Shown here piece after piece: positions 42,545 to 50,773 of a DNA stretch of 58,279 nt. Position 1 is the stretch's first letter. The number at the start of each line of letters is the position of its first letter. Position numbers and translations under genes: made by a program. The notes beneath the pieces are model-generated. The model was given only the letters and a program-made list of their open reading frames with translations, was not told the origin of the DNA and searched no databases. This DNA is from Phormidium tenue FACHB-1052 (GTDB lineage: Bacteria; Cyanobacteriota; Cyanobacteriia; Phormidesmidales; Phormidesmidaceae): NCBI RefSeq assembly GCF_014696675.1, contig NZ_JACJQN010000026.1, forward strand, positions 1 through 58,279. The letters run 5' to 3'.

Positions 42545-42612
42545 GGAGGAAGTTTGGTTGTTGGTTGCAGGGATGGGGTTTCGCCTGGACGATCCCCACC
42601 CCCTACCCTTCC
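42524..42612. repeat. G/C-rich intergenic repeat overlapping the sqdB end
   Basis: GGGTGAGGGGTGGGGGGTAG (from 42525) pairs with CCCCACCCCCTACCC (near 42595). It encodes the last residues of SqdB and provides its stop codon (TAG at 42542-42544). Same repeat type as at 3361, 32125, 36423 and 39184. Confidence 0.55.
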
Positions 42613-42648
42613 CTTTGACAATCAATCAATAAAAAGGAGACACGTTCA

Positions 42649-43599
42649 ATGCTTAAGCAACTACAGCGCTGGAAAATCCAGCTATTGGCCTTTTTGGCAG
42701 CGATTATCGCCGTAGCGACCCTGTCAGGGCTGGTGCAGCCCGGTGCAGCGGCAACAACTATCGACTTCGTGACCCCCCAGTGGGTGGCGCAGCATTCGAG
42801 CGATCGCAGCCTGCGTATTCTTGATGTGCGTACCAACCCACTCGACTACATCAACAGCCACATTCCCGGCGCGGTGAACATTGCTGAAAACACCTTCCGT
42901 GGCCCCAATGGCCGTTTGCCGGTGCAGTTTTGGGAACAGCAGAAAATTGAAGCGCTGTTTCAAGAAGCTGGGGTCAACAGCGACAGCCACGTGGTGATTT
43001 ACTCGGAGGGCAACAGCATTTTGGGCAGCACCCAGGTGGCCTACCTGCTAGAGCGGGGCAGCTTTGGCGGTGAGGTTTCGATACTCGACGGTGGGTTTAA
43101 AGCCTACAAAGATACCGGTCTGCCGGTAACGAAGGAGTTCCCTGAGTATGCCAAGGGCAACTTCGCTTTGGAAGACAACAGCGATATTCGCGTATCGCTC
43201 GACGAGGTGCGATCGATTGTGCGTGACCGCAGCGCCCGCGTGACCTTCATTGACCCGCGTCCGCCTGCGCTGTTTGCCGGGGAAGAAGACCTGTTCATTC
43301 GCAACGGCCACATTCCGGGAGCCAACAACCTTCCGTGGCCCAGCTTTACCGTGGGTGAAGACAACTTTCACCAGCTCAAAACCCTCGATGAGATTCGCGC
43401 GCTGCTGGCCCACCGAGAAATTAGCCCCGAAGACGACATTGTCGTGACGTGCAGCACCGGACGCGAAGCGTCGCTTCAGTATGTGGTGCTGAAGCACCTG
43501 CTGGGCTATCCCAACGTGCGCCTGTATGAGGGGGCTTGGACGGAGTATTCGGCCCAGCCTGACCTACCCGTGGCCACCGGGCGCGATCCGAATGTTTAA
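42649..43599 (+). CDS. Exported two-domain rhodanese-type sulfurtransferase
   Basis: This 316-residue protein has an N-terminal signal segment (about 8-35, cleavage near AAA) and two rhodanese domains. The first (about 40-160, LDVRTNPLDYINSHIPGAVNI, with YSEGNS in place of an active loop) is inactive, and the second (about 180-305) has the active loop CSTGREA with C268. Architecture matches thiosulfate/3-mercaptopyruvate sulfurtransferase (SseA/rhodanese type). Location is probably periplasm or thylakoid lumen. It follows sqdB on the same strand. The ATG follows AAAAGGAGACACGTTCA. Confidence 0.88.
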   Translation: MLKQLQRWKIQLLAFLAAIIAVATLSGLVQPGAAATTIDFVTPQWVAQHSSDRSLRILDVRTNPLDYINSHIPGAVNIAENTFRGPNGRLPVQFWEQQKIEALFQEAGVNSDSHVVIYSEGNSILGSTQVAYLLERGSFGGEVSILDGGFKAYKDTGLPVTKEFPEYAKGNFALEDNSDIRVSLDEVRSIVRDRSARVTFIDPRPPALFAGEEDLFIRNGHIPGANNLPWPSFTVGEDNFHQLKTLDEIRALLAHREISPEDDIVVTCSTGREASLQYVVLKHLLGYPNVRLYEGAWTEYSAQPDLPVATGRDPNV

Positions 43600-43689
43600 T
43601 TACGCTGATCGGTTGTAGTATTGGTGGCCTTTGGCGGTTGTCTATGGCAACGGCAAGGGCCACTTAACTTTGAAGGAATTTATTGTTGT

Positions 43690-43875
43690 ATGCTATTACA
43701 CCTGTTGCTGGTTGCCAGCGTTCTGACCCCGCTCAACCTGGGAGCACATAGTTTTTGGTCGGTCACCCACGGGACTGTTAGTAGCAACACCGTGAATCTG
43801 GTTGCTTCCTGCGCCCCCACTCAGCCCGAGGACGAGGCCGACGAAGCTGACGAAGACGAAAAAGTATTATTTTAA
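43690..43875 (+). CDS. Small exported peptide, uncertain
   Basis: With the start at 43690 the product is 61 residues: a hydrophobic start (MLLHLLLVASVLTPLNLGA), then a polar part and an acidic tail ending DEADEADEDEKVLF. AAGGA lies 12 bases before the ATG. It could be a real exported peptide or a chance frame; no family is known to me. Confidence 0.35.
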   Translation: MLLHLLLVASVLTPLNLGAHSFWSVTHGTVSSNTVNLVASCAPTQPEDEADEADEDEKVLF

Positions 43876-43897
43876 GCTTGCAGAATCAGTCACTCTT

Positions 43898-44860
43898 TTA
43901 CCAAGAATCTATGAGAGATAGGTTAACGATCTCTTGAACAACCCTAAGAAATTGACGTAAAACAGTGGAAGTATCCTCCTGTCGCCAGACAACAGCAATT
44001 TGTCGGTTTAGAGTTGCGTTCTGGAGCGATCGATAAGCCACTCCCTCACGGTGTAGCGTTTGAACGTGGTTAGGTAAGATTGAAACGCCAGCACCGGCTG
44101 CAACCAAGCTGAGCAGTGTAACGACTCCGGTAACTGTGACAGTTCGATTGATTTTTGGTTCAAAGCCCGCTTCTCTACAGAGAGTAATAATTTTCTCGTA
44201 GAAGGGCAATACATCAAGAGAAGGTAAGATGATTGCCTCGTTGGCTAGTGCCTGTAAAGGAATTTTAGCTTGCTCAGCCAGGGCGTGGCTGGTTGGCAAT
44301 GCAACAACAAAATACTCTTCAAGAATGGGTTGATAACTCAAGGCTGAATCATTCTGCTCAAAGCTAGGAGATCGTTGGAAGACTATGTCTAATTGATGGT
44401 TCTTAAGCATCTGGATCTCCTGCTGAATCGTGACTTCATGCAGTTCTAGCTCCACTTTTGGAAACCGCTGCTGAAACGATTGCACAATCTCAGGCAGAAT
44501 CGTGTTGGCAATCGAATTGTTCATGCCGATGATTAAACGCCCAATTTCACCTTGACTCGCCTGTCGGGCATGGGAAACCGCTCGATCGAGATGAATGAGT
44601 GCTTGCTGTGCTTCTATCAGAAAGGCTTGACCCGCTTCAGTTAGTTCAATCGGACGCTTGCTGCGATCGAACAGCTTGACGACTACCGTTTTTGGGTCGG
44701 TACTCAGCAATTCTTCCAGCGCTTGAATGCGTTGGCTGAGGGGAGGTTGCTTGATTCCTAAACGCTTTGCGGCCTCAGTGAAATTGTTGTTGGACTGCAC
44801 AACGGCAAGGAAGTAGCAAATTTGTCGAAGCTCAAACTGATTGAGATGTTGAAACTCCAT
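43898..44860 (-). CDS. LysR-type transcriptional regulator
   Basis: Start taken at the ATG at 44860 (MEFQHLNQFELRQ), product 320 residues. It has an N-terminal HTH (FELRQICYFLAVVQSNNNFTEAAKRLGIKQPPLSQRI) and the substrate-binding domain from about 95. The pattern FELRQ..YF.AV resembles LysR regulators of aromatic or amino-acid metabolism (CatM/BenM-like). It is divergent from the HDO-fold gene at 45015 and most likely regulates it; the gap holds GCATA-N6-TATGC at 44884-44899. Confidence 0.88.
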   Translation of the reverse strand: MEFQHLNQFELRQICYFLAVVQSNNNFTEAAKRLGIKQPPLSQRIQALEELLSTDPKTVVVKLFDRSKRPIELTEAGQAFLIEAQQALIHLDRAVSHARQASQGEIGRLIIGMNNSIANTILPEIVQSFQQRFPKVELELHEVTIQQEIQMLKNHQLDIVFQRSPSFEQNDSALSYQPILEEYFVVALPTSHALAEQAKIPLQALANEAIILPSLDVLPFYEKIITLCREAGFEPKINRTVTVTGVVTLLSLVAAGAGVSILPNHVQTLHREGVAYRSLQNATLNRQIAVVWRQEDTSTVLRQFLRVVQEIVNLSLIDSW

Positions 44861-44883
44861 ATCCGCTGCCACTATATCTTCGA

Positions 44884-44899
44884 GCATATTTTGTTATGC
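44884..44899. promoter_or_regulatory. Candidate operator between LysR gene and HDO-fold gene
   Basis: GCATA-ttttgt-TATGC is a perfect 5-bp inverted repeat 24 bp upstream of the LysR start and about 115 bp upstream of the divergent gene. Confidence 0.4.
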
Positions 44900-45014
44900 A
44901 ATCCGTATGCCATAGCCTATAAAGCCTGGCTAAGATCAGATACCCATAGGCACCTGGTTCAAAGGCTGTCCTTTGATCTCTGTGACCAGCCAATGCCCCC
45001 TGAAGGAGAGCTTT

Positions 45015-45776
45015 ATGAAGACAAATTCAGCGATCGCCACTACATCCAGTCGTCTAGACCGAGAGATTGAACTACCCCCTGAAATCAAAGCACAGAAGCA
45101 GGCAATCACTGATAAAACGATCGCCTATTGTAATGAATCGCTGAATCGGAGCCGCTTTTTCAGCTTGCTTAAAGATGGAGAGATAACCCCAGACATCATG
45201 CACTATGTCTTCCTGCAATACTATCTGTGGCGGGATCGACTGCATCAGTGGTTTGGCCTCTGCATCGTCAAAGCGGGAAGTTGTACTGACCCGGATCAGA
45301 AAAGAGCGATCATGTCCTTAGCCGATCATACCTTCACAGATTTGCAGGATGGTCATAGTGAGATGTATCTAGAATTCCTTCACGAGCTTGGGCTTAGCGA
45401 TGCCGAAATTCAAGCATCGCGGCGTAGCGCAGCGACAGTCTCGTATGAGCAATCATTCTTTGACGATTTCGGCTATAAAACAGATAATTTTTACGAAGCA
45501 CTAGCGGCACTCAGCGGACGAGAGCTATGCGTATCAGTCCGCAACGAGAGAATTCTCAAGTATTATTTTGATGCTCGCAGCATGAAGCACCCAACCTGGT
45601 TAGCATTGCACGCAGAATTGGAAGTCGAGCATTTTCAGGATACTATTCGCTCAGCACTCACCCGTTATACAGGAGATGCAGGTAAAATTGCCGATTTGAT
45701 GCGGTCAGTTGAGCAAGGCATCGATCGACATGTGCAGTATTTCGAGGCGATGCTGCATGAATACGAATCCCGGTAG
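45015..45776 (+). CDS. Heme-oxygenase-fold (TenA/PqqC/HDO-like) protein
   Basis: Start at the ATG at 45015 preceded by GAAGGAGAGCTTT; product 253 residues. The all-helical sequence has SRFFSLLKDGEITPDIMHYVFLQYY typical of the TenA/PqqC/CADD superfamily, DLQDGH around 109-114, E170 in SGRELCV, and a C-terminal H-x3-E-x2-H (H199, E203, H206) in place of the commoner H-x3-D-x2-H. Members include thiaminases, PqqC, the self-sacrificing CADD enzyme and diiron oxidases. Whether it binds iron is likely but not certain. A divergent LysR gene probably controls it. Confidence 0.8.
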   Translation: MKTNSAIATTSSRLDREIELPPEIKAQKQAITDKTIAYCNESLNRSRFFSLLKDGEITPDIMHYVFLQYYLWRDRLHQWFGLCIVKAGSCTDPDQKRAIMSLADHTFTDLQDGHSEMYLEFLHELGLSDAEIQASRRSAATVSYEQSFFDDFGYKTDNFYEALAALSGRELCVSVRNERILKYYFDARSMKHPTWLALHAELEVEHFQDTIRSALTRYTGDAGKIADLMRSVEQGIDRHVQYFEAMLHEYESR

Positions 45777-46057
45777 CTTTGCGAAAAGCCCAAAAAGGGT
45801 GGAACATACTGCAAGACAGCAAGTATTTGGGAGTTTTGAGCTATGAAAAGCGAGGGTGAAGAACCAATGAATTTTGGTTGCTTGTGAAGTAGCTTAAATT
45901 TGTTTAAAAGCGGTTCTCGTTCAAGTGCGGTGCATCGGAGTGGCTCTGCATTTACCCACCCATAGCCAACCATCTTTAGCGGTCATGAGCATGGCTTGCG
46001 CCGGAAAAACTTGCCGCTGCAAGCCATGCTGTTCGAAATCAAAATACCGTTAGTCGG
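45777..46057. other. Intergenic region between convergent genes
   Basis: About 280 bases with no gene. No strong hairpin found. Confidence 0.35.
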
Positions 46058-47383
46058 CTATTCTTCTTCGGTGTATTCTTCCTCAGATTCTTCTTCGGTG
46101 TACTCTTCTTCGGACTCCTCGTCTTCCTCAGAATACTCTTCTTCCTCGACTTCTTCTTCTTCGGATTCTTCCTCAGACTCCTCTTCGGAGTACTCTTCCT
46201 CAGACTCCTCGTCTTCCTCAGAATACTCTTCTTCGGATTCTTCCGCTTCAGCCTCGTCTTCCTCAGTCTCCGCTTCGTCGCTGCTGCCGTAGCCAAAACC
46301 GTAGGCTTCATCGACGGCGTATTCTTGGCAGAGGGCGTCTAGCTCGGCGACAAATTCGGTGCCGTCTTCAACGCTGAGATCAAAGTTGAGGATGTTGAGC
46401 AAATAGGGGCTGCCTTCATCTTCGTTATAGTCGTAGTCGAAGTAGTAGTCGTCTTCGCTTTCGACATAAGTGAGGCAGAGGGCAGCGAGGGCATCGGTAA
46501 AGCCTTCGGGATCTTCGGTATGAATATAAAAGTCGTACAGCAAGAGTGAGCAATCGTTGGCAAAGAACGACTCGTCCTCTTCCCAAACTTCGGCGCTAAA
46601 GTCGAGTTCGCTCAGGGATTTGATAATCCAGGAGTCGTGGCCGTTGTAGTCGTCGTGAATGACGTAGTCGTAGGGAATATAGCAGTAGCCGCGATCGCCC
46701 CACTCTGGCCCCCAGGAGTTGCGCACAATAAAGAAGCGGTCTTTGTCGGAGTAGCCGACGCAGAGCATGGCGTGCCAGCCGTGGGTTTCGCGCACGTTGT
46801 CGGAGCGCTTAGGCTTGGGCACGCGGCCTTTGTTGCGGGTAGCCTCGTCAAACGATTCAAAGGTGTTGAGGGCAAAGGCGATCGGGTAGCCCTCGGCCAA
46901 GGTGTGCCGCCAGAGGTCTAGGTCGGTGTCGATGGCCTCGGCTTCCATGATTTTGAAGTTGGAGGCGTGGTCATAGGCCCCGGTGTCGGGCTCAGTGAAG
47001 ATCAGTTCTTCGTCGTTGGGCCAGAGGTCTTCGGAGCAGGCCCCATGCTGCATCAGGGTTTCGATCGCACAGTACATCCGGGTGCCAGCGTCTTCGTTAT
47101 GGCTGCCGGTCTGCGATCGCGCATTGTAGTAGACAAACAACCGGCTGACATCGGCGGCGTCGCCCAGGTCACGCTTGGCCAGATATTCGTAGGCCCCCAC
47201 AAAGGCATTGGCCACGCAGCTATTGCCCACCTGCGCTTCGACCTCGGTCATGTGGTGGCGCAAATCAACCCGACCTGGCAACTCCTCTTTTCCAAACCGC
47301 CCAATTTGGTGATGCTTAACGTTGTCCGGCTTTTCCCCCGGCTGATAACCGCCAATGCGAAACTTACGGGTCTGCGTAAACAT
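46058..47383 (-). CDS. C1 (papain-like) peptidase with long acidic C-terminal tail
   Basis: Start at the ATG at 47383 (MFTQTRKFRIGGY), product 441 residues. The C1A fold residues are Q51 and C56 (EAQVGNSCVANAF), H204 (ETHGWHAMLCVGYSD) and N222 (FFIVRNSWGPEWGDRGY), all at expected order and spacing, so an active cysteine protease is likely. There is no signal peptide and no propeptide inhibitor domain. After residue 260 comes an acidic region, and residues 369-441 are almost only Glu, Ser, Tyr, Asp and Thr in repeats such as EESEEEYSEEDEESEEEYSE, encoded by tandem DNA repeats. The tail may bind metal or protein partners. Confidence 0.87.
   Translation of the reverse strand: MFTQTRKFRIGGYQPGEKPDNVKHHQIGRFGKEELPGRVDLRHHMTEVEAQVGNSCVANAFVGAYEYLAKRDLGDAADVSRLFVYYNARSQTGSHNEDAGTRMYCAIETLMQHGACSEDLWPNDEELIFTEPDTGAYDHASNFKIMEAEAIDTDLDLWRHTLAEGYPIAFALNTFESFDEATRNKGRVPKPKRSDNVRETHGWHAMLCVGYSDKDRFFIVRNSWGPEWGDRGYCYIPYDYVIHDDYNGHDSWIIKSLSELDFSAEVWEEDESFFANDCSLLLYDFYIHTEDPEGFTDALAALCLTYVESEDDYYFDYDYNEDEGSPYLLNILNFDLSVEDGTEFVAELDALCQEYAVDEAYGFGYGSSDEAETEEDEAEAEESEEEYSEEDEESEEEYSEEESEEESEEEEVEEEEYSEEDEESEEEYTEEESEEEYTEEE
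46060..46262. repeat. Tandem-like DNA repeats encoding the acidic tail
   Basis: Plus-strand units such as TCTTCCTCAGAATACTCTTC and TCTTCGGACTCCTCGTC recur with small changes and larger blocks (about 45-60 bases) are repeated. Codons GAA and GAG alternate, so the repeats have diverged at synonymous sites while protein composition is kept. Confidence 0.7.
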
Positions 47384-47760
47384 GTTTAACCTTGAGGAAT
47401 GGTTCCTTAAGCATTCCCTCCGTACCCCTGGCGAGCGCAGCACGGAACCCCAACGTTGCACTACCTTTAAAGAACGGTAAAGCAGTTTGAAGCTGAGTCT
47501 GCTAGGGCTTTTGCCGCCTACTGCCCCTACGCGCCTACTCACCCCAGAGGAGGCCACCAGCCGACACAAAGCAAATTACCCAGGGATGATGTCTCCCTCA
47601 AGAATTTGGATTGAGCGGAACTCTCGCTTTTTGCGTTCTCGGGCAGACCCTCCAAGGCATCTGCTAACCGCTAATCTCTACCCCAGTGCGCCGTTTGCCC
47701 CAATCGCAAGACGCTACCTTAAGTTTATAGGATCGTATTAATAGGCTACGCCCATTGACC
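47384..47760. other. Divergent intergenic region, protease / permease
   Basis: About 375 bases. GAGGAATG at 47394 can pair with CATTCCCTC at 47412 in the protease leader. Nothing else was recognised. Confidence 0.35.
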
Positions 47761-48822
47761 ATGCAAGCATTTGATAAGCTGCCCCGTTGGCTGGTGTGGG
47801 AAATTGCCCTGCCTCTAACCATCTTGAACATTTGGCTGCTTTACAAGGTCTTTCAGACCTTTCAAGCGCCGTTTACCATGCTGATTGCGGCCACGCTGCT
47901 GTCGTTTTTGCTGAGCTATCCCATTGAGCAGCTCGAAAAGCGCGGCATTAAACCCGGTGTCAGTATTGCGCTAATTTTGCTTTTGACAGGTGGGCTAGTC
48001 GGGGTTTTGGGCTTTACTCTGGTACCGGCCCTGCTATTGCAGCTCGGAGATTTAGGAACTCGTCTGCCCCACTGGCTAGAGTCGGGTAGCGAGCAGTTTC
48101 AGGCGCTAGACGCTTGGCTAGTAGGCCAACACATTCCTTTGAACGTCACAGCGCTGACAACGCAGCTAGCGCAAATGCTGCCCGATGAGGTGGCTCAGCT
48201 ACCCGACCAGGTGCTTGAGGTGATTGTTGGTGTTGCTGACAGCCTCTTGGAAATGTTGATTACGGCTGTGCTGACGCTCTACCTGCTGCTGCATGGGAAT
48301 GAGTTTTGGAGTGGGCTGCTGCGCTGGCTACCGGGAAATTTTGGCGACCAGATTCGGCTGGCGTTTCAGGAAAAGTTTAAGAACTATTTTGTGGGGCAGG
48401 CTACGATCGCACTGCTAATGGTCACCAGTCTCACGACCGTCTTCTTTTTGCTGAAGATTCCCTACTGGCTGGTGTTTGGCATTGGCATTGGCCTGCTGGC
48501 GCTAATTCCGTTTGGTGATGTGGTGGGCATCTTGACGGCGGCCATTATCGTGAGTTTTAACAGCGCTCTGCTAGGGGGAGAGCTGGTCGTGGTGGCCCTG
48601 CTGGTCGATCAGGTGATTGACAATGCCGTTGCCCCCCGAATTCTCGGCGATCTCGTTGGGCTAAACCCGGTGTGGATTTTGGTGCTGCTGTTGCTTGGCT
48701 CGCAGCTAGCGGGGGTACTGGGGTTGCTGATGACCGTGCCGCTAGCGGGGGCAATCAAGCGGATTTTTGAGGAAGTTTATCACCCTTCTGGGCAACTCTC
48801 TGGCTCTAACTCAGTTGGTTGA
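47761..48822 (+). CDS. AI-2E family transporter (PerM/YdiK-like permease)
   Basis: This 353-residue protein has about eight transmembrane segments in the AI-2E/PerM arrangement: two N-terminal pairs (LPLTILNIWLLYKVF and LIAATLLSFLLSYPIEQLEKRGI), a long amphipathic region, then membrane-spanning parts with FLLKIPYWLVFGIGIGLLALIPFGDVVGI and DQVIDNAVAPRILGDLVGLNPVWIL, which are the family motifs. Despite the name, substrates are mostly unknown; some members export signals, others act as Na+/H+ antiporters. The ATG at 47761 is 6 bp after a TTG alternative. Confidence 0.88.
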   Translation: MQAFDKLPRWLVWEIALPLTILNIWLLYKVFQTFQAPFTMLIAATLLSFLLSYPIEQLEKRGIKPGVSIALILLLTGGLVGVLGFTLVPALLLQLGDLGTRLPHWLESGSEQFQALDAWLVGQHIPLNVTALTTQLAQMLPDEVAQLPDQVLEVIVGVADSLLEMLITAVLTLYLLLHGNEFWSGLLRWLPGNFGDQIRLAFQEKFKNYFVGQATIALLMVTSLTTVFFLLKIPYWLVFGIGIGLLALIPFGDVVGILTAAIIVSFNSALLGGELVVVALLVDQVIDNAVAPRILGDLVGLNPVWILVLLLLGSQLAGVLGLLMTVPLAGAIKRIFEEVYHPSGQLSGSNSVG

Positions 48823-48892
48823 GCTAAGGGGAGAAAGACCTGCGATCGCCAGCCCTCTCCCTCCCCCGAGCCCTGCCCGCTACCCCTCGCCA

Positions 48893-49102
48893 CTACCCCT
48901 CGACAGAGCGGAATCTAGCCCGCTCTAGCCAGGCGAACAGCGCATCGAGCTGGGGAGTGGTAATAAAGCCATACTGCCAGAGAATCATCGGCAGTTGGGT
49001 GGCAGAGTCGTGGTGGTGAAAGGCGGTGGCCACTTCTTCGTTAGAAACTCCAAACTCGGTTTGCACGAAGCTAACCAACCGGCTGAGCAGTGGTGAGGTC
49101 AT
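48893..49102 (-). CDS. DUF2949 family protein
   Basis: This 69-residue protein matches the cyanobacteria-specific DUF2949 family: LSRLVSFVQTEFGVSNEEVATAF and the hallmark LPMILWQYGFITTPQLDALFAWLE. It is a small helical protein of unknown function, conserved among cyanobacteria. Located between the permease and the lepB region, in opposite orientation. Confidence 0.85.
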   Translation of the reverse strand: MTSPLLSRLVSFVQTEFGVSNEEVATAFHHHDSATQLPMILWQYGFITTPQLDALFAWLERARFRSVEG

Positions 49103-49507
49103 AGCAAGTTTCCTGATGTGAGGGAGCGTTGTCGCCCGTCAGCCGCCGTAGTGGACTGACGAGCCGGTTTGAAGGCAAAGCTTAAACAGCGGTTGTGGCA
49201 ATCCTGTGTCGCCGGCGTTTCAGCCCGGTTGCGTGGGGCTAGATCGGTCGCTCTGTCACAGTCATGCCACTGTAACGACATACCCAGCTCCTAACCTAGA
49301 ATCAATGGGTAGAAATCAATAGTGTCGATAGGATGGTTCGACCTATTTAAGCCGCGATAGGGCTGTTTCTCCAGCGGATTGGTTCACTGGTAATTTTGTC
49401 CTGCTGTTCGCCAAGCTCCCTGGCCCTATCGTCTATAATTGGCCCGACCATAGCCAGCGATCGCGTCGTTACTCCCCGCTGCCCCCAGGGCATTCTTGAG
49501 GTCACCT
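49103..49507. other. Intergenic region upstream of lepB
   Basis: About 405 bases. An open frame at 49099-49281 on the minus strand lacks support. No strong structure seen. Confidence 0.35.
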
Positions 49508-49624
49508 ATGCTCACCGGATTATTTATCGCTAGCATTGTGGCAGTGACGATGGTGCGATTAGTCTGGTCAATGTTGACGACGATCCTGCCCCAGAGAGAG
49601 TTAGCTTTCAGCCCCTGTAAGTGA
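49508..49624 (+). CDS. 38-residue membrane peptide
   Basis: ATG at 49508 is preceded by TTGAGGTCACCT, a good ribosome binding site. The product begins [20 protein letters not shown] and has one hydrophobic helix. It ends 7 bp before the lepB start, so it may be a leader peptide coupled to lepB or a small membrane protein. No homologue known to me. Confidence 0.4.
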   Translation: MLTGLFIASIVAVTMVRLVWSMLTTILPQRELAFSPCK

Positions 49625-49631
49625 GTCAGCC

Positions 49632-50189
49632 ATGATCGAGTCCAGCTCTACCCCGCCCCGCCCCTCGCCCCCCACAGGCAAGGGCATTCTGCGTGAAACT
49701 GTCGAAACCTTGGGCCTCAGCGTGTTACTGGCCCTGGGCATTCGCACCTTTGTGGCCGAGGCGCGCTACATTCCCTCAGGCTCAATGCTGCCCACGCTGG
49801 AGATTAACGATCGCCTAATTATCGACAAGGTAAGCTACGACTTTGGCGACCCTCAGCGAGGCGACATTGTGGTGTTTCGGCCCCCCGATGCCCTAGGCCA
49901 AAACGAGGCCTTCATCAAGCGGCTGATCGGCCTGCCGGGAGATGTAATTGAGGTCAAAAACGGCCAGCTCTACATCAATGGCGAGCCCCAGGCAGAACCC
50001 TACATTGCGGCTAAGCCCGACTACCAGTATGGGCCGGTGACGGTGCCTGACGATTCTTATCTGGTCTTAGGCGACAACCGCAACAAGAGCTTTGATTCCC
50101 ATTTTTGGGGCTTTTTGCCAGCCGACCATGTGATTGGCCGCGCCGTCTTCAGGTTTTGGCCTCCCGATCGCCTCGGCGATCTCGACTAA
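49632..50189 (+). CDS. lepB: Signal peptidase I
   Basis: This 185-residue type I signal peptidase has one N-terminal membrane helix (about 22-40) and the S26 family motifs: SGSMLPTL with catalytic S51, [27 protein letters not shown] with catalytic K96, and [15 protein letters not shown]. It cleaves signal peptides of exported proteins at the plasma or thylakoid membrane. Short length is typical of cyanobacterial and plastid forms. It ends 4 bp before the stop of the convergent DUF421 gene. Confidence 0.95.
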   Translation: MIESSSTPPRPSPPTGKGILRETVETLGLSVLLALGIRTFVAEARYIPSGSMLPTLEINDRLIIDKVSYDFGDPQRGDIVVFRPPDALGQNEAFIKRLIGLPGDVIEVKNGQLYINGEPQAEPYIAAKPDYQYGPVTVPDDSYLVLGDNRNKSFDSHFWGFLPADHVIGRAVFRFWPPDRLGDLD

Positions 50190-50193
50190 AGCG

Positions 50194-50748
50194 CTACAGC
50201 TGCTGGAGCCGCTGCTCGATGCGGTCGAGTCGGTGCAGCAGTTCTGCCTCGACGGGGGTGGGCAAGTCAGTGGCTCGCTCTACGGTGATGCTGCCGCTGG
50301 TTTCTAAAATCGCGGTCCTAATTTCTGCCAGGTTTTCAAACCCCTGGCGGCGTAGCACCGCATGTAGCTCTTTCTCGCTAATCAGTTCTTTGGCTAGATT
50401 TTTTGAAATCATTTGCCCATCCAACAGCAGCGGCGTTGAGCGGCCTTCTACCACCTGCTGAATGCGGGGATAGCGATAGGCTAAACGCACCACCAGGTAG
50501 TTAGTAATCAGCAGAGTAGTGGCTCCAACTAGCCCCCCTAAGACCGAGTTGTCGGCACCAATAATGGCGTTTTGCACGGCGTTAGAAAGCATGAGCAGCA
50601 CGACCAAGTCAAAGCCCGTTAGCTGCCCTAGCTCTCGTTTGCCCCCCAGCCGCAGGGCAGCGAGCAAAAAGCCGTAGACCAAGATAGGCCGAACAATTTT
50701 TTCGAGAATGGATACATCGGGTATCCACAGATCGTGAAGGAGAGTCAT
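50194..50748 (-). CDS. DUF421 (YetF-like) membrane protein
   Basis: This 184-residue protein has three membrane segments in the first half (ILVYGFLLAALRLGGKRELGQLTGFDLVVLLMLSNAVQNAI and ATTLLITNYLVVRLAYRYP) and then the cytoplasmic DUF421 domain (STPLLLDGQMISKNLAKELISEKELHAVLRRQGFENLAEIRTAILE). Related proteins (YetF/YrbG) affect spore or stress membranes; the function is not known. It is convergent with lepB and ends only 4 bp from it. Confidence 0.9.
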   Translation of the reverse strand: MTLLHDLWIPDVSILEKIVRPILVYGFLLAALRLGGKRELGQLTGFDLVVLLMLSNAVQNAIIGADNSVLGGLVGATTLLITNYLVVRLAYRYPRIQQVVEGRSTPLLLDGQMISKNLAKELISEKELHAVLRRQGFENLAEIRTAILETSGSITVERATDLPTPVEAELLHRLDRIEQRLQQL

Positions 50749-50773
50749 GGCGCAAAGGAACGAAAATAGAAGC

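Noticed and set aside
41696..42625. Minus-strand open frame of 309 codons
   Set aside because: Antisense to sqdB, which is certain. The His/Val/Ala-rich translation has no family resemblance.
46039..46311. Plus-strand Ser-rich and Lys-rich frames and possible CRISPR-like repeats
   Set aside because: These are shadows of the acidic tail repeats of the protease; units are irregular, without spacers, and in frame with the protein.
49099..49281. 60-codon minus-strand frame overlapping the DUF2949 start
   Set aside because: Overlaps the promoter region of a well supported gene and lacks any family feature.
49322..49345. TGTCGA followed by CGAC at 49322
   Set aside because: The spacing between the boxes is only 10 bases, unlike the 17 of P1 and P2, and no ECF-type target gene follows.
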